Shown in pieces: positions 5,869 to 9,434 of a stretch of 9,434 bases of DNA. The first letter of the stretch is position 1; each line of letters begins with the position of its first letter. The translations under genes were made by a program, and so were the position numbers. This stretch comes from an uncultured Streptococcus sp. (GTDB lineage: Bacteria > Bacillota > Bacilli > Lactobacillales > Streptococcaceae), in the NCBI GenBank assembly GCA_934216185.1, contig CAKQBM010000073.1, forward strand, positions 1 to 9,434, written 5' to 3'. The notes beneath the pieces were generated by a model, which saw only the letters and a program-made list of their open reading frames with translations, was not told where the DNA came from and did no database searches.

Positions 5869-7248
5869 ATGTTATTCAAATTATTTGTGAAAAAACTTGA
5901 AAGGGTTTTTGGCGGACTTTCACCAGCTCGTCGGATTTTTTTAAGTTTCGCTGGAGTTATTTTTATAGGCTCTCTCCTTTTGAGTCTGCCTTTTGTCCAG
6001 GCTAGTGGTTCGCAGGCTACATATTTTGACCATCTTTTTACGACGGTTTCCATGGTCTGTGTGACTGGGCTTTTTACGCAACCAGTGGCTACCACCTATA
6101 ATGTCTGGGGGCAGTTGATTTGTATGCTCTTGATCCAGATTGGTGGTCTGGGGCTCATGACCTTTATCGGGGTCTTTTATATTCAGGGGAAGCAAAAGCT
6201 CAGTCTTCGCAGTCGTGAAACTATTCAGGAGAGCTTTAGTTATGGGGAAACTCGGTCGCTGAAGGCCTTTATGCGGTCCATCTTTTTGACGACTTTTCTG
6301 GTGGAGGGCTTGGGTGCCTTTCTACTTAGTTTCCGTTTTATTCCTGAGTTTGGCTTGGGACGAGGCATTTTCACCTCTATCTTTTTAGCCATTTCAGCCT
6401 TTTGTAATGCTGGTTTTGATAATTTTGGCAGTAGCAGTTTAGTGAATTATCAGACGGATTCCTTGATCAATCTGGTCATTGCTGGTTTGATTATCACGGG
6501 TGGCCTGGGTTTTATGGTCTGGTTTGACTTGTCAACCCAGCTAGGAAAGAAGAAAAAACGCCGTCTGCGTTTTCACACCAAGCTGGTCCTCTTCTTGACC
6601 GCAGGGATTTTGTTGTTTGGGACAGTATCCACACTCTTTACAGAGTGGCACAATCCTGGGACCATTGGCAATCTCAGTGTCCCAGAGAAAGTGCTGGTTA
6701 GCTTTTTCCAAACCGTCAGCATGAGAACGGCTGGTTTTGCCTCTATTGACTACACCCAAGCTCGGCCTGTGACCTTGTTTATCTATATCCTGCAGATGTT
6801 TCTGGGTGGGGCGCCTGGAGGGACGGCTGGGGGGCTCAAGATTACGACCTTCTTTGTCTTGTTGGTCTTTGCACGTAGTGAGTTGCTGGGCTTGCCTCAT
6901 ACCAATGTTGCGCAGAGAACTATTGAGGCTCGAACAGTTCAAAAATCCTTTAGTGTCTTTATTATTTTTTTGATGACCTTCTTGTTGGGCTTGATGTTGC
7001 TGGGAATTACGGCAGAAGGAACACCACGATTTATTTATCTCATGTTTGAGACCATTTCAGCCCTTGCGACAGTTGGGGTAACGGCAAATTTGACGCCAGA
7101 ACTGGGCAAGTTAGCCCTCAGCATTGTCATGTTGCTCATGTTTATCGGCCGTATCGGTCCCTTGACCTTGCTGGTTAGTCTAGCGGATTACCAGCCTGAT
7201 AAGAAAGATTTGATTCAGTATATGAAAGCAGATATTAGTATTGGATAA
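5869..7248 (+). CDS. trkH: TrkH/KtrB-family potassium uptake channel subunit
   Basis: A 459-residue polytopic membrane protein that forms the potassium pathway of a Trk/Ktr system. The four pore-loop selectivity motifs of this superfamily are all present: VTGL (65-68), NAGF (180-183), TAGF (287-290) and TVGV (401-404). The glycine-rich intramembrane gate loop reads GGAPGGTAGGLK (313-324). Hydrophobic helices alternate with loops throughout; a basic loop KKKKRRLRFHTK (227-238) fits a cytoplasmic segment. It is followed after 13 nt by its RCK regulatory partner, so the two form an operon. In pneumococcus this transporter pairs with the c-di-AMP-binding protein CabP. The ATG lacks a Shine-Dalgarno and coincides with the predicted transcription start. 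The start is otherwise supported by the family-like N-terminus KKLERVFGGLSPARRIFLS. Confidence 0.95.
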   Translation: MLFKLFVKKLERVFGGLSPARRIFLSFAGVIFIGSLLLSLPFVQASGSQATYFDHLFTTVSMVCVTGLFTQPVATTYNVWGQLICMLLIQIGGLGLMTFIGVFYIQGKQKLSLRSRETIQESFSYGETRSLKAFMRSIFLTTFLVEGLGAFLLSFRFIPEFGLGRGIFTSIFLAISAFCNAGFDNFGSSSLVNYQTDSLINLVIAGLIITGGLGFMVWFDLSTQLGKKKKRRLRFHTKLVLFLTAGILLFGTVSTLFTEWHNPGTIGNLSVPEKVLVSFFQTVSMRTAGFASIDYTQARPVTLFIYILQMFLGGAPGGTAGGLKITTFFVLLVFARSELLGLPHTNVAQRTIEARTVQKSFSVFIIFLMTFLLGLMLLGITAEGTPRFIYLMFETISALATVGVTANLTPELGKLALSIVMLLMFIGRIGPLTLLVSLADYQPDKKDLIQYMKADISIG

Positions 7249-7261
7249 GAAAGGAAGAACG

Positions 7262-7927
7262 ATGTCAGATCGTACGATTGGAATTTTAGGCTTGGGGATT
7301 TTTGGGAGTAGTGTCCTGACGGCCCTTGCCAAGCAAGATATGAATATTATTGCTATTGATGACCACGCCGAGCGCATCAATCAATTTGAGCCAGTTTTGG
7401 CGCGTGGAGTAGTTGGCGATATCACAGATGAGGAACTTCTCAGAACTGCAGGTATTGATACCTGTGATACGGTTGTGGTCGCAACAGGGGAAAATCTAGA
7501 GTCGAGTGTGCTTGCAGTTATGCATTGTAAGAGTTTGGGCGTGCCTAGGGTTATTGCCAAGGTCAAAAGCCAGACAGCCAAGAAGGTACTGGAAAAAATA
7601 GGTGCCGATTCAGTTATCTCACCTGAGTATGAAATGGGCCAGTCCCTAGCGCAGACCATTCTCTTTCATAACAATGTTGATGTCTTTCAGCTGGATAAAA
7701 ATGTCTCTATTGTGGAGATGAAAATTCCTCAGTCTTGGGCAGGTCAAAGCCTGAGTCAGCTGGATCTACGTGGCAAATACAACCTCAATGTCCTAGGATT
7801 CCGTGAACAAGAAAATTCACCGCTGGATGTCCAATTTGGTCCCAATGATCTCTTGAAGTCAGATGCCTATATCTTGGCAGTCATTAACAACCAGTATCTA
7901 GACGACTTGGCAGAATTAAATTCGTAA
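7262..7927 (+). CDS. cabP: TrkA/KtrA-family RCK subunit, c-di-AMP-binding protein
   Basis: A 221-residue cytosolic regulator of the adjacent TrkH channel. Residues about 4-125 are an RCK_N Rossmann domain with the nucleotide motif GLGIFG (10-15) and acidic Asp33/Asp34 at the end of the second strand, typical of NAD(H)/ATP-class binding. Residues about 138-214 are an RCK_C (TrkA_C) domain, the part that binds c-di-AMP in this family. Published work on pneumococcus names this protein CabP and shows that c-di-AMP binding lowers its interaction with TrkH and reduces potassium uptake; trkA is the generic name. The ATG at 7262 is preferred over the in-frame TTG at 7241, because AAAGGAAG lies 4 nt before it and the TTG is inside the end of trkH. 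The gap to trkH is 13 nt and a strong terminator starts at its stop codon, so the operon ends here. Confidence 0.93.
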   Translation: MSDRTIGILGLGIFGSSVLTALAKQDMNIIAIDDHAERINQFEPVLARGVVGDITDEELLRTAGIDTCDTVVVATGENLESSVLAVMHCKSLGVPRVIAKVKSQTAKKVLEKIGADSVISPEYEMGQSLAQTILFHNNVDVFQLDKNVSIVEMKIPQSWAGQSLSQLDLRGKYNLNVLGFREQENSPLDVQFGPNDLLKSDAYILAVINNQYLDDLAELNS

Positions 7928-7949
7928 GGAGGGGAATCCCCTCTTTTTT
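7927..7949 (+). terminator. intrinsic terminator of the trkH-cabP operon
   Basis: GAGGGG (7929-7934), loop AAT, then CCCCTC (7938-7943), followed by six T (7944-7949). A G.T and an A-T pair can extend the base to the last stop-codon base. The hairpin begins right at the cabP stop codon. This is a textbook Rho-independent terminator. Confidence 0.93.
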
Positions 7950-7995
7950 GATGTTCAAGATAGGAAATAGAGATAGCAACCCTTGTATTCTAGTA

Positions 7996-8019
7996 AAAGT
8001 CCTTCAGAAGCTGGACTTT
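7996..8019 (+). other. inverted repeat over the -35 region of the glycosyltransferase promoter
   Basis: AAAGTCC (7996-8002) and GGACTTT (8013-8019) form perfect 7-bp arms around a 10-nt spacer. The right arm ends one base before the TG of the extended -10, so the repeat covers the -35 to -15 region. It could be an operator or only a degraded hairpin; there is no T-run suggesting termination. Confidence 0.35.
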
Positions 8020-8020
8020 A

Positions 8021-8029
8021 TGGTAGAAT
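8021..8029 (+). promoter_or_regulatory. extended -10 promoter upstream of BOX and glycosyltransferase
   Basis: TG-G-TAGAAT within TTTATGGTAGAAT is an extended -10, with predicted +1 near 8036. No -35 is clear. If used, the mRNA leader to the glycosyltransferase ATG is about 245 nt and includes the entire BOX element. The 353-nt interval between cabP and the glycosyltransferase gene holds the terminator, this promoter with its inverted repeat, and the BOX; no small gene is supported. Confidence 0.6.
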
Positions 8030-8053
8030 AGAAAGAAGTGACAAGAGAGAGTA

Positions 8054-8248
8054 ATACTCTTCGAAAATCTCTTCAAACCACGTCAGCTTCGCCTTGCCGT
8101 ATATATGTTACTGACTTCGTCAGTTCTATCTGCAACCTCAAAACAGTGTTTTGAGCTGACTTCGTCAGTTTTATCTGCAACCTCAAAGCTGTACTTTGAG
8201 CAACCTGCGGCTAGTTTCCTAGTTTGCTCTTTGATTTTCATTGAGTAT
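8054..8248 (+). repeat. BOX element, A1-B2-C1, upstream of the glycosyltransferase
   Basis: A 195-nt BOX repeat with the same architecture and orientation as the one at 1208-1404. BoxA begins ATACTCTTCGAAAATC and holds CGTCAGCTTCGCCTTGCCGTA, close to the BOX-PCR primer target. The two boxB copies are at about 8114-8158 and 8159-8203. BoxC ends TTTTCATTGAGTAT at 8248. The hairpins CTGAC-TTC-GTCAG and CTCAAAAC-AGT-GTTTTGAG are intact in the first boxB; the second keeps a 7-bp CTCAAAG/CTTTGAG stem. It ends 32 nt before the downstream ATG and probably lies in that gene's transcribed leader. Confidence 0.95.
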
Positions 8249-8280
8249 AAGAAAAAATCAGTCCCCTAAAGGAGTAGATT

Positions 8281-9297
8281 ATGAAGTTATTGTCTATCGC
8301 CATTCCTAGCTATAATGCTGCGGCCTATCTTCATTACTGTGTGGAGTCGCTAGTGATTGGTGGTGAGCAAGTTGAGATTTTGATTATCAATGACGGGTCT
8401 CAGGACCAGACTCAGGAAATCGCTGAGCGTTTAGCCAGCAAGTATCCTAACATCGTTAGAGCCATTTATCAGGAAAATAAGGGCCATGGCGGTGCCGTCA
8501 ATCGCGGCTTGGCAGAGGCTTCTGGGCGTTATTTTAAAGTAGTTGATAGTGATGACTGGGTGGATCCCCGTGCTTACCTGAAAATTTTGGAGACCTTGCA
8601 GGAATTAGAGAGTGAAGGTCAAGAGGTGGATGCCTTTGTGACCAATTTTGTCTATGAAAAGGAAGGTCAGTCTCGTAAGAAGAGTATGAGTTACGAGTCA
8701 GTCTTACCTGTCCATCAGATTTTTGGCTGGGACCAGGTCGGAAATTTCTCAAAAGGCCAGTATATCATGATGCACTCGCTGATTTACCGGACAGATTTGT
8801 TGCGAGCGAGCCAGTTCCAACTGCCTGAGCATACTTTTTATGTCGATAATCTCTTTGTCTTTACCCCCCTTCAGCAGGTCAAGACCATGTACTATCTGCC
8901 TGTCGATTTCTATCGTTATTTGATTGGGCGTGAGGACCAGTCTGTCAATGAGCAAGTGATGATTAAACGCATTGACCAGCAACTCAAGGTCAATCGACTC
9001 TTGGTAGACCAGCTTGATTTGTCCAAAGTAAGCCATCCCAAAATGCGAGAATATCTGCTGAATCATATTGAGATTACGACGGTTATTTCCAGTGCCCTGC
9101 TCAATCGAGCTGGAACAGCGGAGCATCTGGCCAAAAAACGAGAGCTGTGGACCTATATTCAACAGGAAAATCCAGAGGTCTTTCAGGCTATTCGGAAGAC
9201 CATGTTGAGTCGTTTGACCAAACATTCCGTCTTGCCAGCTCGCAAACTTTCCAATGTCGTCTATCAAATCACTAAATCTGTTTATGGATTTAATTAA
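8281..9297 (+). CDS. family 2 glycosyltransferase (GT-A fold)
   Basis: A 338-residue predicted cytosolic or membrane-associated glycosyltransferase. The N-terminal GT2 domain (about 3-110) shows SIAIPSYNAAAYLHYCVESL (5-24), the nucleotide-binding IINDGS (35-40), NKGHGGAVNRGL (66-77) and the metal-binding DxD-type motif DSDDW (89-93). The remaining C-terminal part is predicted mostly helical, without obvious membrane spans. GT2 enzymes transfer a sugar from a nucleotide-sugar to a glycan, lipid or protein; donor and acceptor cannot be read from sequence. The start is supported by AAAGGAG 6 nt before the ATG. It stands alone, with a BOX-containing leader upstream and the promoter of the next gene downstream. 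In pneumococcus I recall a glycosyltransferase just upstream of the surface adhesin gene pavB, so a link to surface glycosylation is possible but unproven. No clear terminator follows. Confidence 0.9.
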   Translation: MKLLSIAIPSYNAAAYLHYCVESLVIGGEQVEILIINDGSQDQTQEIAERLASKYPNIVRAIYQENKGHGGAVNRGLAEASGRYFKVVDSDDWVDPRAYLKILETLQELESEGQEVDAFVTNFVYEKEGQSRKKSMSYESVLPVHQIFGWDQVGNFSKGQYIMMHSLIYRTDLLRASQFQLPEHTFYVDNLFVFTPLQQVKTMYYLPVDFYRYLIGREDQSVNEQVMIKRIDQQLKVNRLLVDQLDLSKVSHPKMREYLLNHIEITTVISSALLNRAGTAEHLAKKRELWTYIQQENPEVFQAIRKTMLSRLTKHSVLPARKLSNVVYQITKSVYGFN

Positions 9298-9333
9298 TAT
9301 AGTCTATAAATAACTTCCAAAGCAATTATAACC

Positions 9334-9353
9334 TTTGCTAAGTTTTGCTAAAT
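9334..9353 (+). promoter_or_regulatory. 10-bp direct repeat, candidate response-regulator site
   Basis: TTTGCTAAGT (9334-9343) is followed directly by TTTGCTAAAT (9344-9353). The core GCTAA recurs with 10-bp spacing, about one helical turn, and ends 29 nt before the -35 of the downstream promoter. That geometry suits an OmpR-class activator. The core resembles the S. aureus SaeR site GTTAA-N6-GTTAA. Confidence 0.5.
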
Positions 9354-9382
9354 TACCCAATGAAAATAAAGCTTAAAACCCC

Positions 9383-9411
9383 TTTACAAATCCAGCTATT
9401 CATGGTAGAAT
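9383..9411 (+). promoter_or_regulatory. strong promoter for a gene beyond the right edge
   Basis: The -35 is TTTACA (9383-9388), the spacer is 17 nt and the -10 is TAGAAT (9406-9411) with an extended TG at 9403-9404. Predicted +1 is near 9418, so only the first bases of the leader are in the window. No start codon with a ribosome site is visible before the end. Pneumococcal synteny predicts the pavB-type surface protein gene here. Confidence 0.75.
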
Positions 9412-9434
9412 GGATTTTGTGCGAAATATCAGCA

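Noticed and set aside
6541..6942. 133-residue open frame on the - strand inside trkH
   Set aside because: It overlaps conserved TrkH pore and gate segments and has no independent support.
7241..7261. Upstream TTG start for cabP
   Set aside because: It lies inside the last codons of trkH and has no ribosome site, while ATG 7262 has AAAGGAAG in place and gives the normal RCK N-terminus.
8749..9267. 172-residue open frame on the - strand inside the glycosyltransferase gene
   Set aside because: It is fully antisense to a well-supported GT2 gene, has no ribosome site or recognisable domain, and its composition looks like a shadow frame.
9298..9333. Search for a terminator after the glycosyltransferase gene
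   Set aside because: Only very short AT-rich self-complementarity (TATAG/CTATA) is present, with no stable stem or T-run.

Overview
The window is chromosomal DNA of a mitis-group streptococcus, most likely Streptococcus pneumoniae or a very close relative such as S. mitis or S. pseudopneumoniae. Three things point there: two complete BOX elements (boxA-boxB-boxB-boxC), a choline-binding surface protein with about 20-residue GW/WYY repeats, and a gene order that I recall from pneumococcal genomes (agaS-galM, a choline-binding protein, a glyoxalase-family gene, a Pnp/Udp-family gene, trkH-trkA/cabP, a glycosyltransferase). All genes are on the + strand. No RNA genes, insertion sequences, CRISPR array or prophage genes are visible.

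Positions 1-2558 hold the end of an amino-sugar/galactose utilisation block: agaS (SIS-domain sugar-phosphate isomerase/deaminase) and galM (aldose 1-epimerase). They are separated by 312 nt, nearly all of it a BOX element plus a small hairpin. Positions 2559-3986 hold a single-gene unit: an extended -10 promoter, a secreted CAP-domain protein with six choline-binding repeats, and a long hairpin terminator.

Positions 4016-4941 hold a two-domain glyoxalase/extradiol-dioxygenase-like (VOC) protein. Its promoter is close to consensus and is followed at once by a 21-bp palindrome covering the predicted transcription start, which looks like a repressor operator. Positions 5018-5835 hold a nucleoside phosphorylase-fold protein with its own promoter. 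It lacks the arginines that hold phosphate in true phosphorylases.

Positions 5854-7949 hold a potassium uptake operon. TrkH is the channel-like membrane subunit. TrkA/CabP is the cytosolic RCK subunit, known in pneumococcus as a c-di-AMP-binding protein. A textbook terminator closes the unit. The trkH promoter is placed so that the predicted +1 is the A of the ATG, suggesting a leaderless mRNA.

Positions 7950-9297 hold a family 2 glycosyltransferase whose predicted 5' leader contains a whole second BOX element. The last 137 nt carry a strong promoter for a gene beyond the window. By synteny this would be the pavB-type surface adhesin. Upstream of it is a direct repeat resembling a SaeR-type response-regulator site.

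The most interesting signals are regulatory: the operator palindrome before the glyoxalase gene, the leaderless trkH start, the SaeR-like repeat at the end, and stem-preserving differences between the BOX boxB copies. The unusual active site of the Pnp/Udp-fold protein is the main protein-level anomaly. I do not see a wholly new multi-gene system.
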